A DNA stretch of 18,287 nt from Synura sp. LO234KE (lineage: Eukaryota > Sar > Synurophyceae > Synurales > Mallomonadaceae). The translations under genes were made by a program, and so were the position numbers. Shown here piece by piece: positions 1-9,000 of this stretch. The notes under the pieces are model-generated. The model was not told where the DNA came from and searched no databases. It saw nothing but the letters and a program-made list of their open reading frames with translations. Position 1 is the stretch's first letter, and every line of letters begins with the position of its first letter. The stretch lies in contig VKHC01000062.1 in the NCBI GenBank assembly GCA_015143735.1, forward strand, positions 1-18,287, in the 5' to 3' direction.

Positions 1-110
1 TCGTAGTCGATGTCATAGGTCCCGTCCCTTCGGACTCTGCTGATCCTACCGGAGTAGTACTTTCCTTTACCCTTATAGTTGCCCTCCACCTTGTCGCCCT
101 CCGTAAAGAC
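1..110 (-). repeat. Third copy of the unit 7/12 type (partial unit 15)
   Basis: Bases 1-110 match 571-680 at an offset of 570 bases with about two substitutions (for example at 82 versus 652). Unit 15 is thus a further recent copy of the unit 12 sequence. Beyond about 110 the linker differs. The match continues off the left edge, so its full length cannot be seen. Confidence 0.8.
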
Positions 111-2912
111 ATTATTTGACCTCTTCAACGGACTGTCACCAGACTTCCTCCCGCCATCCAATCCACGAATCAAATCGACACTCATTTCGGTCTCCTTCTC
201 TCCATCGTCATAGTCTATGTCATAGGTCCCATTCACTCGAGCCCGACTAATGACCCCAGAGAAGAACTTCCCTTTTCCCTTATAATTGCCCTCCACCTTC
301 TCACCGACCGTAAACACAATATCAGCGCGCTTACGGATCAACTCCTTCTCCAATCGAATCTCCTTCTCCCCGTCGTCATAGTCGATGTCATAGGTCCCGT
401 CCGGCCTAACCCTCACAATCCGACCCGGAAAGAACTTCCCTCGACCCTTATAATTGCCCTCCACCTTCTCGCCCTCCTCATAGACCCCCACCCCGCTATC
501 GCTCTTCTTCTTGTCCCCGCCCACAGAACGAATCAAGTCTCCGCTAACTCCAGTCTCCTTCTCCCCGTCGTCGTAGTCGATGTCATAGGTCCCGTCCCTT
601 CGGACTCTGCTGATCCTACCGGAGTAGTACTTTCCTTTACCCTTATAATTGCCCTCCACCTTGTCGCCCTCCCTAAAGAGATTGCTGGACCTCGCAGACG
701 GACCATCAACAGATTTCCCCAAGACACGGATATGGGCGGGCTCCACCCCAACTTCCTTCTCCCCGTCGTCGTAGTCGATGTCGCAATTCCCGTTCGCCCG
801 AATCCTGCAGATCTTACCGGGATAATATTTCCCTTTCTGTCTGTAGTCGGCCTCCACCTTGTCACCTACCTGCAAACGTGTCGCTGCCTCGGTCCGGTCA
901 CGCCCAGTATCTGTGCCTGCTGGCAAACGGACTAGTTCCAACGGAACTCTCCTTTCTTTCTCTCCGTCATCGTAGTCAATATCAACGGAGCCGCTGGGAT
1001 ATTTGGACGACACTACCCCAGGATAATACTTGTCTTTCCCGCGGTACCTCGCCTCCACTTTGCTACCGACCTTCACATCGGCCAGTTCCAATGCGACTCG
1101 CCGAATGCGGTCCGCCGGTACTCGTACCTCACCGAATCCGTCGTCGTAGTCAATATTGAAAGTTCCGCCGTTTCGCACTTCCGTTATTCTTCCGGGTTTG
1201 TATTTCCCCCGCCCCCTGAAGTCGGCCTCCACCTTCTCACCGACCTCAAATACAATATCAGCGCGCTTACGGATCAACTCCTTCTCCAATCGAATCTCCT
1301 TCTCCCCGTCGTCATAGTCTATGTCATAGGTCCCGTCCGGCCTAACCCTCACAATCCGACCCGGAAAGAACTTCCCTCGACCCTTATAATTGCCCTCCAC
1401 CTTCTCGCCCTCCTCATAGACCCCCACCCCGCTATCGCTCTTCTTCTTGTCCCCGCCCACAGAACGAATCAAGTCTCCGCTAACTCCAGTCTCCTTCTCC
1501 CCGTCGTCGTAGTCGATGTCATAGGTCCCGTCCCTTCGGACTCTGCTGATCCTACCGCAGTAGAACTTCCCTTTACCCTTATAATTGCCCTCCACCTTGT
1601 CGCCCTCTTGGTAACTTCCATCAGATTTCTGGTTCCTGTCTTGGTCACCGCCCGACGATTCCGCGGGACGAAGCAGATCCACATCCAGATTAGACTCCGC
1701 TTCTCCATCCTCATACTCTACGTCATAGGCGCCTGACAGTCGAACCCTTGTTATCCTAGCCGGGTGGAATCGGCCTCTCCCTCTGTAGTTGGCCGTTACG
1801 CGATCGCCTCTTTTATATTTCCGTTTGGTTCCAGTTTCTGGTTCGTCGCCACTACGAGGTGAAGAGGAGCGCCTGCCAGGAGAGCGATCTTTATCCCTTT
1901 TACTTCGCTTAGATAGCAAGCGAATGTATTCTATCGGGACGTGGCTCTCTTTCTCGCCATCGCGGTAGTCGATGTCATAGGTGCCGTCTAAACGCTTGCG
2001 ACTGACGACTCCCGGATAATACTTCTCTTTACCACGGTAACGAACTTCCACCTCATCCTGCACTTGAAGTTCAATGTCTTCTCCACCGGTGTTAACTGAT
2101 TCTGAGGTTTTTAAGTTCTTCTCGTCAAGTTTTCGAATCTTATCTTTAGTCACGCCAACTTCGACATCACCATCATCATACTTGACATCATACGTCCCAT
2201 TATCATTCACTTTCTTGATTATACCGGGAAAATATTTTTTTCCGTCGCGATATCGACTTTCAACTCTTGTATTCACGCCGAGTCCAATGTCACCCAAGTT
2301 CTCTGGGTTCTTTTTAAATCGAATTCTTCCTATTGTTACCCCTTCTTCCACACTTCCATCAGCGTAGGTGATGGTGTAAGATATATCAAGTCTTTTTCTT
2401 GTGACAACAGCCTTAAGATATTTAGAGTTCAACTTCGCTTCAACTTCATCGCCAACCTTAAATGATTGTTGCGCCTTCGACGGCGATGCCTGCTCGCCCT
2501 TACGTATATTATCCGACAAGATATTGCTTTCTTTTGTTCCATCCTCAAGAGTTACATCATATGCAATAACCAGTTTCTTTTTCGATAATATTCCGCTTCT
2601 GTATGTGCCATTATCACCGGAGCTAACTTCAACAGCCTCTCCAACTTTAAGGACTTGATTCGAAACTTTGTTATCAGAATCAATAGATACCTTATTCCCA
2701 AGAGATGATTCGCTTACAAGCTCAACCGGGTTAATCATATCTCGAGTTAATCCCACTCCGACATCACCGTCATCGTACTTAACATCGTAAACAACAACAG
2801 TTCTCTTTTGAAAAACTATGCCTTCATATGCAAATTTTCCATTTAGACCGGTAGTTACTCTGCAACCGATAGGAAGTTCGCCCCCAGGCTTGGCTAATGC
2901 AACAACGCTCAT
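1..2912 (-). CDS. Large Tudor-like repeat protein, 5' part (970 codons, runs off the left edge)
   Basis: An uninterrupted reading frame runs from the ATG at 2912 to base 1, where it ends in mid-codon, so the C-terminus is outside the window. The start is the first ATG after an in-frame TGA (2952-2954) and has A at -3. The product consists of at least 15 Tudor/agenet-like beta-barrel units of about 50 residues. Their pattern is G(D/E)KVE, then Y(R/K)G..KYYPG, then GTYDIDYDDGEKE, then a hydrophobic residue before IR. Units lie at about 2890-2735, 2657-2500, 2460-2311, 2297-2130, 2073-1915, 1820-1665, 1612-1455, 1420-1262, 1246-1090, 1076-915, 872-720, 680-521, 482-324, 314-156 and 107-1 (cut). 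The first three are divergent and the later ones are very alike. Tudor-type domains in general bind methylated Lys/Arg on histones or other proteins, but the ligand here is unknown. No catalytic domain, signal peptide or membrane segment is visible. A basic linker suggests a nuclear location (inference). No intron is needed. Confidence 0.9.
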   Translation of the reverse strand, partial: MSVVALAKPGGELPIGCRVTTGLNGKFAYEGIVFQKRTVVVYDVKYDDGDVGVGLTRDMINPVELVSESSLGNKVSIDSDNKVSNQVLKVGEAVEVSSGDNGTYRSGILSKKKLVIAYDVTLEDGTKESNILSDNIRKGEQASPSKAQQSFKVGDEVEAKLNSKYLKAVVTRKRLDISYTITYADGSVEEGVTIGRIRFKKNPENLGDIGLGVNTRVESRYRDGKKYFPGIIKKVNDNGTYDVKYDDGDVEVGVTKDKIRKLDEKNLKTSESVNTGGEDIELQVQDEVEVRYRGKEKYYPGVVSRKRLDGTYDIDYRDGEKESHVPIEYIRLLSKRSKRDKDRSPGRRSSSPRSGDEPETGTKRKYKRGDRVTANYRGRGRFHPARITRVRLSGAYDVEYEDGEAESNLDVDLLRPAESSGGDQDRNQKSDGSYQEGDKVEGNYKGKGKFYCGRISRVRRDGTYDIDYDDGEKETGVSGDLIRSVGGDKKKSDSGVGVYEEGEKVEGNYKGRGKFFPGRIVRVRPDGTYDIDYDDGEKEIRLEKELIRKRADIVFEVGEKVEADFRGRGKYKPGRITEVRNGGTFNIDYDDGFGEVRVPADRIRRVALELADVKVGSKVEARYRGKDKYYPGVVSSKYPSGSVDIDYDDGEKERRVPLELVRLPAGTDTGRDRTEAATRLQVGDKVEADYRQKGKYYPGKICRIRANGNCDIDYDDGEKEVGVEPAHIRVLGKSVDGPSARSSNLFREGDKVEGNYKGKGKYYSGRISRVRRDGTYDIDYDDGEKETGVSGDLIRSVGGDKKKSDSGVGVYEEGEKVEGNYKGRGKFFPGRIVRVRPDGTYDIDYDDGEKEIRLEKELIRKRADIVFTVGEKVEGNYKGKGKFFSGVISRARVNGTYDIDYDDGEKETEMSVDLIRGLDGGRKSGDSPLKRSNNVFTEGDKVEGNYKGKGKYYSGRISRVRRDGTYDIDY
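317..672 (-). repeat. Near-identical duplicated segment, copy A (units 12-13)
   Basis: Compared by eye with 1253-1608 at a constant offset of 936 bases (312 codons), about 356 bases match with roughly four substitutions (near 384, 595, 601 and 606) and no indel. The copy covers Tudor-like units 12 and 13 and the linker between them. Silent positions are conserved as well, so the match reflects recent duplication or gene conversion rather than protein constraint alone. Confidence 0.85.
1253..1608 (-). repeat. Near-identical duplicated segment, copy B (units 7-8)
   Basis: This is the partner of 317-672. It encodes units 7 and 8 of the Tudor-like array. The few differences change the KYYSG motif of unit 12 into KFYCG in unit 7. 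Identity falls off sharply on both sides: before about 1253 it becomes unit 9, and after about 1608 it is a different linker. The copied block therefore has definable ends. Confidence 0.85.
1815..1915 (-). other. Basic Ser/Arg-rich linker, candidate nuclear localisation signal
   Basis: Residues about 333-366 of the Tudor-like protein, between units 5 and 6, are rich in Lys, Arg and Ser. Clusters SKRSKRDKDR and TKRKYKR are separated by an RRSSSPRS-type stretch. The two basic clusters could act as a nuclear import signal, and the SP/RS dipeptides are possible phosphorylation sites. This is inference from composition only. The linker also marks the change from divergent units 1-5 to homogeneous units 6-15. 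Confidence 0.45.
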
Positions 2913-3022
2913 TTTATGAGTACGGAAGTAACCGTTTCGCTCTGTACACGCTCATTGGAATTTCCAAGTCTCATGCCACTGGCAGATAAGATTTCGTGTC
3001 CATATAAAGTTTGGCTCAAACG
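2913..3022. promoter_or_regulatory. 110-base divergent intergenic region, probable shared promoter/5' UTRs
   Basis: The two start codons face away from each other across only 110 bases, so both core promoters or 5' leaders must lie here or overlap the genes. An ATTGG at 2954-2958 reads CCAAT for the minus-strand gene, about 42 bases upstream of its ATG. A TATAAA at 3003-3008 lies only 15 bases before the plus-strand ATG, too close for a standard TATA box driving that start. In-frame stops (TGA at 2952-2954 minus, TAA at 3005-3007 plus) bound both reading frames. No motif can be confirmed by eye. Confidence 0.4.
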
Positions 3023-6000
3023 ATGGGTAATGTGCTTGATAGCACTAAGTACAATGCACCACCATCTGATGATTCGGATTGGCTAAATGTTCACAACTCT
3101 TCAATTTTCAATGATGTTTATGTGGGAGGAATTTGCGATGAATTGGCGAAATTCGAAGAAATTGAAATTGAGAAGGTACTTTCATAGGCTATTGTGTTTC
3201 CTGCGTGAAATTTGATCATTTTTAAAAACAGGTAGCTGTGGGAACAAACAAGAGCTATATTTCAGAGAGTTCGTGCAGAATAAAAAAGCTTCTTGATATA
3301 TTTTCAAAGCCTGGCGCGGGTACTGGCCTAGCAAGTGTCGAAGATTTTGAGGTGATTTCTCTTTTTCTACCTCCATATAGGTTTAATAGTTGTGAATTAT
3401 AGAATCTCTCTCCATCGGAAGAATTTGACAAATCCAGTTTTATGGTTTCCAACAAGATGAGATTTCGATTGCTTCTCCGAATACATCTGGTACGCGGTGC
3501 ATTATATATATTTCACATTTTCGTTCTTTTACTCATTTTGTAGGCGCTGCTGAGGGAGTCCATGAAGGCACAAGCTTCTGATGCACTCCAACTTGAGAAT
3601 TATCTTTCGACCAGTATAGATTCGAAGGATAGTTCAATTGATGACTCCAAAGGGAACGCAAATGCATTGCTGACGGCGTCATCTGTTCGAATGGTCATTT
3701 CTATAGCGACATGCGTAGGAAAAAACAGTTAAGTTAACGTAACCTTCAACGACAAGAGTAATCAATTTTCCACCGTTTGTTCGAATGACGTTTGTGTGTA
3801 GACCCTGCTCTTTTTCGAGCTCTGAGTTCCACTCTGCTAGATCTCTTTAGTCGACCATTCGCAGACGTGCTTTCAAAGGTCAAAGAAGGGTCTCCTCAAC
3901 ATGAAACGGTTCGCTCGATCCTTTCATACGCAGAGCATGTGGCCAAATGCACCACTGGAGGTAACCGTTTTACTGCACATCGTAAATAATATAAATGCAT
4001 GTGTTATTCAATCCTCTTAATCAAAGCAATCGTACCGAGAAAAGGCAGTTCACGCTTATTTATTCTTTCCGCAGACAACCAATCCTACGCATTGGCGCTC
4101 ATGCTGGCCGTAGGCGTAACCGCCGGATCCGTTAGGGACTTGGTAACCGTCGCCATTCTCATAAGGGACGGGATGGTTCGGTTGCCATCGATTGTGAAAA
4201 GCTTCATGGATCGACTGGAAACCATTTCAACGGAATTGTCTCTGTCCTTACCGGAACCAGAGGCTGTGGTGAACCGTTTCAGCATAGTTACCTCTTCCTC
4301 GAATTCCTACTTGGGCGGAAGTTCAGCTCGAGGTATCGGTGGTGATCGTGCCTCTCTGGGTGGTAAAGATATATCTCTGTCAGCAAACAGTGCGTCAGAG
4401 ACGGGGGAGAGGACGCCGAAGTCATTGTGCAATAGCGCGTTGGCCACAGACGGCGTGTATTTGTATGTGTGGGACGGCTCCAATGGGACGCTTCATAAGG
4501 TGGGCACTGGGTTTCACGGCACTGTGCAGGGCGGACCTTACGGCGCGAACGTCGAGGTGGAGGATCAGATTCGGAGATGGTCGGGTGAAGTTTGCTTATT
4601 GAGTGCTGCCTCCAAACTCGTCGAGTTGGTCTGTGTCAGCGGGAAGCTTTACTTACATATAAGTTATTTATTGGGTCCTTTTCGGTTGGCGGTTTTCTCC
4701 GTTTCGACGTTGAAGCTAGAGGCAGTCGTCCCCATCGAGTTGCCTCCTCTTCGTTCGTTGTCGGTTTCGGTCGACGTGGAGTATGCAAAGAGCCAAGTCG
4801 TGCTCGGTACAGGTGGAATAGGAGCGGATGGAGCAGCAGTCGAACACTCTGCGCAACCGATAGAAACGGACCTTCCTTCCTCCGGAGAAGACGATGACGA
4901 TGGCGCTGTCGCAATTCTGGACGAATCGAAGGAGGAGTTGGTGTTGGAAGAAGTCAAGTCCCCGACGGGCGATCATTCACGGCGACCCGCGACCGCCCCG
5001 AGCGCCGACAGACTGCACCGTAGCGGTCCCCCGGAAGATGAGTTTGTTTCGCGGTTTCCAGCGTTCTCGTCCTCAGCTCCGATGATCATAACCGAGCTTT
5101 CTATTGGGAGCCGTACTCCAGAAGAAACAGGAGGAGGTCTGCCGCCAGCCGGGGACCAGGCAGGTGTGCAGAAGGAATACGACGAAACGGTGAATTATTG
5201 CACGGCGGAGTATGGCGCAAATGTGTTGTTCTGTACGACTGATCGCCCGCCCGCAACTATCACAGAGTCGGGCACGACGTTGGACAGTTCGTATCGATCC
5301 GACTACGTGGGCGAGGATGGTGTAGCTTACACCTCCTATGACCTCCCTTACCTGGACACCGACCAGAGTCTGGTTCTGGATTTGAACGAGGAGAGGATGG
5401 TGGAGATGGTGGGGTTAAATATAGAACTGATGGTGGAGACATGGACTGCGGCAAGAGTCTCGGAAACCAAAGTGGTTCGGAGTGAGGGCTCTGATCCGAA
5501 CGTGGCTCTGAAAGAGGATGAGATTGATTTGTACATTGTCATTACCTACTCCTGCGACAATGTGGTGTACGCTCGTTGGAATGAGTCCGTGCTAACCGTG
5601 ACCACGGGATGCAATAACCCGGTAGTGACGGTGCTGCTTCCTCGCCTAAGACAAGTGACCACAGAGACCGACGAAGAGGGCGAGCAGGGAGAGGATGGGG
5701 AGGTCTTGGACGAGAGTAGGGCGCGATATATTCGCTTTGAATTTCCCAGTCCGACGAATGCTAGCGTTACTACTGATTTCTCTCGAGCCCGTCCAATTCG
5801 TGTTTCCAAAGCACCGATTCCTCTGAAAAGCCTGAAAGTGCATCAAGTTCTAGCGCATCCTCGCCGATCTCCAGCAGTTTCTCCTCATCCTGATCAGAGG
5901 GTCGTTGGGGCTGATGATATGGAAGCGGAATCTGCTCACGCTGGTGGTGGAGTATTAAATATGACTGCCTTGAGACTATGCTCGGACGGAAGATTCTTGA

Positions 6001-9000
6001 TATTCCTGTACGGCTCGTATGGAAGTTTCCTGGATCCAGCCGGATGGCCGGAGGGAAGGGCAGACGAACAGGTGGAAGTGCAAGGTATTGCACGGAAGGT
6101 GGAGGGCAGGGTTGGGCAGCCGGTGTTGCGGACTTTAATTGTAGATCCTCTGAGCAGCTACAAGTGCATTCAAGATACTGAATATGTCTGGGACGGGGAC
6201 GGTTACAACGCTGAGTATGTGTTACCAAGATCTAGTTTTGTTTCTAATGGAGAGCGTTTGATCATGACGTATCCAAAAAGTTACGAAGCGGCTGTGTCAT
6301 CGTCGTTGCGGCTCCACTCCGGCGATGAGCTTATCGATTTCTGCTATCATGTAATCGACACAAGCGCCAGGCAGAGGAGCGCACAACGATCTTTTCCAGT
6401 CACCCCAAGCAAATCACTCTCAACTCCACCGGGTTCATCAATGTGTGACACTGGTCCGAAGCGTGCTTTAAGGGGGGGCCACGCCCGCTCCGGATTGTTA
6501 CAGTACAAGGGAGCGACGGGGATCCCATTAGCGCTGTGCTACGATCCTCGTAACAACATGGTATGGAACTACGACCCTCATTTATCAATTGTAATGCGGT
6601 GGAGGAATACCGAAGGCTTGGCCCCTCCTCCCTACTTACCACCTAGACCTGATGGTGCTTTAGAATTATTGCTTTCAACATCACCTAAATATAGACTTGA
6701 AATTTTGGAAAATCCGTTGGGTCCTATTCAAGAATTGGATCTCAGCGACCTGACGAGTCGCCCTGATCCTGACTCGACGGTTACGTCTTTAGAGCTCGTG
6801 CCCGTAGAGTCTTACCCAGGTCATGGCGGTACACACAGAAAGGAAGACGTCTTACAAATGAGCCCCCAGATTGTGGCGGCTCGGATTATCACCCACTTGG
6901 ATCGGTTATCAGAACCGTATGGGCCGCCCTCGCTTCCGTCAGCAGAGGCGCACATCGCGGACGAGATTGGAGCGACATCCGCCGGATACGATGATAACGA
7001 CGCGAATGCTGCTAGCGCTCAATCGTTCTTCATAGTTCGCGGGCGAAAAATATTCCAATGTAAATCCGGCGTCAATTTACTGCCTCTTGACGAAAACTTC
7101 CGACCCGGTGAAGTCCGAACTTTCAACACTGGATCAAGCCCACTGGCATCTGAACTCATGGCAAGGTACGTGCGAGGGATACCTAAGGGCCAGATCGTTC
7201 TCGTGGCCATACACGACAACGCATATGGCCATTTAAATAATTGCGGTAAATCCGCATTAGGGGACCTGGGTTCTTTCAAAGCCGACCAAATATCTCACCG
7301 CGGATCGTTTGCGATGATAGGGAGGAAAGGTGCCACCGCTGGTTTGGTGCCGGAAGAAGTCGCTGAGCGTAACAGCGGACCCGTGAGTGTGACTCAACGC
7401 CTGCCTGCCCCTAGAATTCCCCTCTGCATTGAAGTTTCGACAGAAACATTCAGTACGCTCGTAGAGAGTATAGAAAGGAGTTATACTCGCATACTGGCCG
7501 GCTCAACGTCCCCTTTCGACGCTCTCTTCCTGGCGAGTTGCATGAGGATATTGGCTTCCAATATATGTCAATTGCTTCGCGGATACCCTCTGGCGAGAGC
7601 TCTGGAGATATTTAACAACAACGAGCGCTCTGCAGTGTTGGCTATAGTGATGGCGATTATTGACGAGTCTCTGAACCATATCAATAAGCTGGAGAGAGAT
7701 ATGATCTCTACGGCTGCTCTGCGGCTCTTTGTAACCGCCATCGATGTTCTTTATCCCTTGCCACACGATAAATGCGGATTACTCGTGAAGTACTTGGACG
7801 CCTTCGTCGCAGAATCGTTGACGAGCACGCAGCGGTCTGTTCTTGAATTGTTGTTGAGGCAGATGTCTGATCCAAAAGGATTGATGCGTTTGTTATCACA
7901 GAGTACCCATCTCGAAACAGTTAGCGATGAGTGTTTGGGGGATGCCGACATCCCGATGCAAGTAGACCAAACGGAGTTACTGCGCTCTCTCCTAGCGATT
8001 TCAAGCAAAGAAACCCTGATCAAAATGAAATCCATTCAATCTTCCTGCAAATGTTTTGTTGCAGGTAATGAGACCCGCTCAGCTGTTGTCGCTGAGACCA
8101 TTAGAGATGTGGAGAAAGAGTCGAATGGTGTGCAAAATAGTGCCCAGCTTTCGAATGAAGTGACAGGAAATAATGATTATGACAATTTGATGGGCGAGGC
8201 CACATTGCAAATGTTGGCGACGATAGGAAATCTGATTTTAAGTCGAGGTGCGCAGGCCGTGGTTACAGCGTCCGTAAAGTACCCAGGCACGCTCGCCGGT
8301 GATGCAGAGAGTGGTGTCCTTTGCGTCGACATCCTTGTGCAGCTACTGCACAGCTGCATTGATGTGCTGGACGAGGCGATAACTGCAAATGGAACGATTT
8401 TCCGGTTGAAGAATCCCTTAAATAATGACGGTGAACACGGTGTTGAGGGAATGAGTTCTTCTGTTGAGAATGGTCGCGGTCAAGGAGCTGACGATTTGGA
8501 TTTTTCTGCTCCTTTTCTACACCGCAGTCATCAGATAGAGACTGCACCGCCAGCGAATCGACTGGACGAGGACATAGACGAGTGTCTTCGCGCGTCTATC
8601 GTGGGCACACTGCTTCCTACAGTAGTGAACGTCATTGCAAACCTTACAAAATCTCATGGGTACAAAATGTTACTTTGCAATTTAGAGAATGTCGCCAAAC
8701 CTCTTCCATTGTGTTTGCGTCGTTTGCAGTTTTTGTTGAGGTTGTTACCCGCGAAGAAGTTGGCAGTGCAAGGCGGCATTGATTCTGGTAAACGCACCGC
8801 AACCCAGCGTTTTGAATCGGACCACCCGTATGGCTCTAATATGAATCAAACCATTGAAATTAAATTCCCTGGCGCAATTAAAATCACAATTGTGTTTGAT
8901 GAGCGCACGAAAACTGAACAGAACTATGATTTCATTCGTTTCTACAGAGACGCGCAAAAATCGGTATCTTGCCATCCTTTGATAGATAAGTTTACAGGAC

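Larger units (their letters stand above)
1..2890 (-). repeat. Tandem array of at least 15 Tudor-like coding units
   Basis: On the plus strand the array shows as recurring blocks such as gtagtcgatgtcataggtcc followed about 70 bases later by a ccctccacctt block. All 14 tested YDIDYDDG-type landmarks fall in one reading frame, so unit lengths and linkers differ only by whole codons. Centre-to-centre spacing is about 160 to 240 bases, with charged Gly/Ser/Lys linkers. Aromatic residues at KYYPG and YD.DYDDG match where Tudor barrels carry their ligand-binding cage. Units 2 and 3 (2657-2500 and 2460-2311) lack the YYPG aromatics and may be structural only. Confidence 0.9.

Noticed and set aside
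1-1800. CRISPR-like or satellite repeat array
   Set aside because: The repeats are one open coding frame of Tudor-like units. Spacing varies by whole codons, and the linkers are coding rather than unique spacers.
3003-3008. TATAAA as TATA box of the plus-strand gene
   Set aside because: It is only 15 bases upstream of the start codon, so a standard TATA-to-start distance would place transcription start after the ATG. It may be chance.
3023-3045. N-myristoylation signal at MGNVLDS
   Set aside because: Gly2 is present, but position 6 is Asp rather than the preferred small residue such as Ser, so the signal is weak and was not annotated.
3999-4074. Possible start of a 2,894-residue protein at the ATG at 3999
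   Set aside because: These bases fit an intron (gtaacc donor at 3961, ctttccgcag acceptor at 4074). Splicing joins the frame to five good upstream exons, and the read-through peptide adds no conserved sequence.
8060-8075. Possible additional splice site (gcaggtaatg) inside the long exon
   Set aside because: The reading frame is open on both sides, and no matching acceptor or domain break calls for an intron here.
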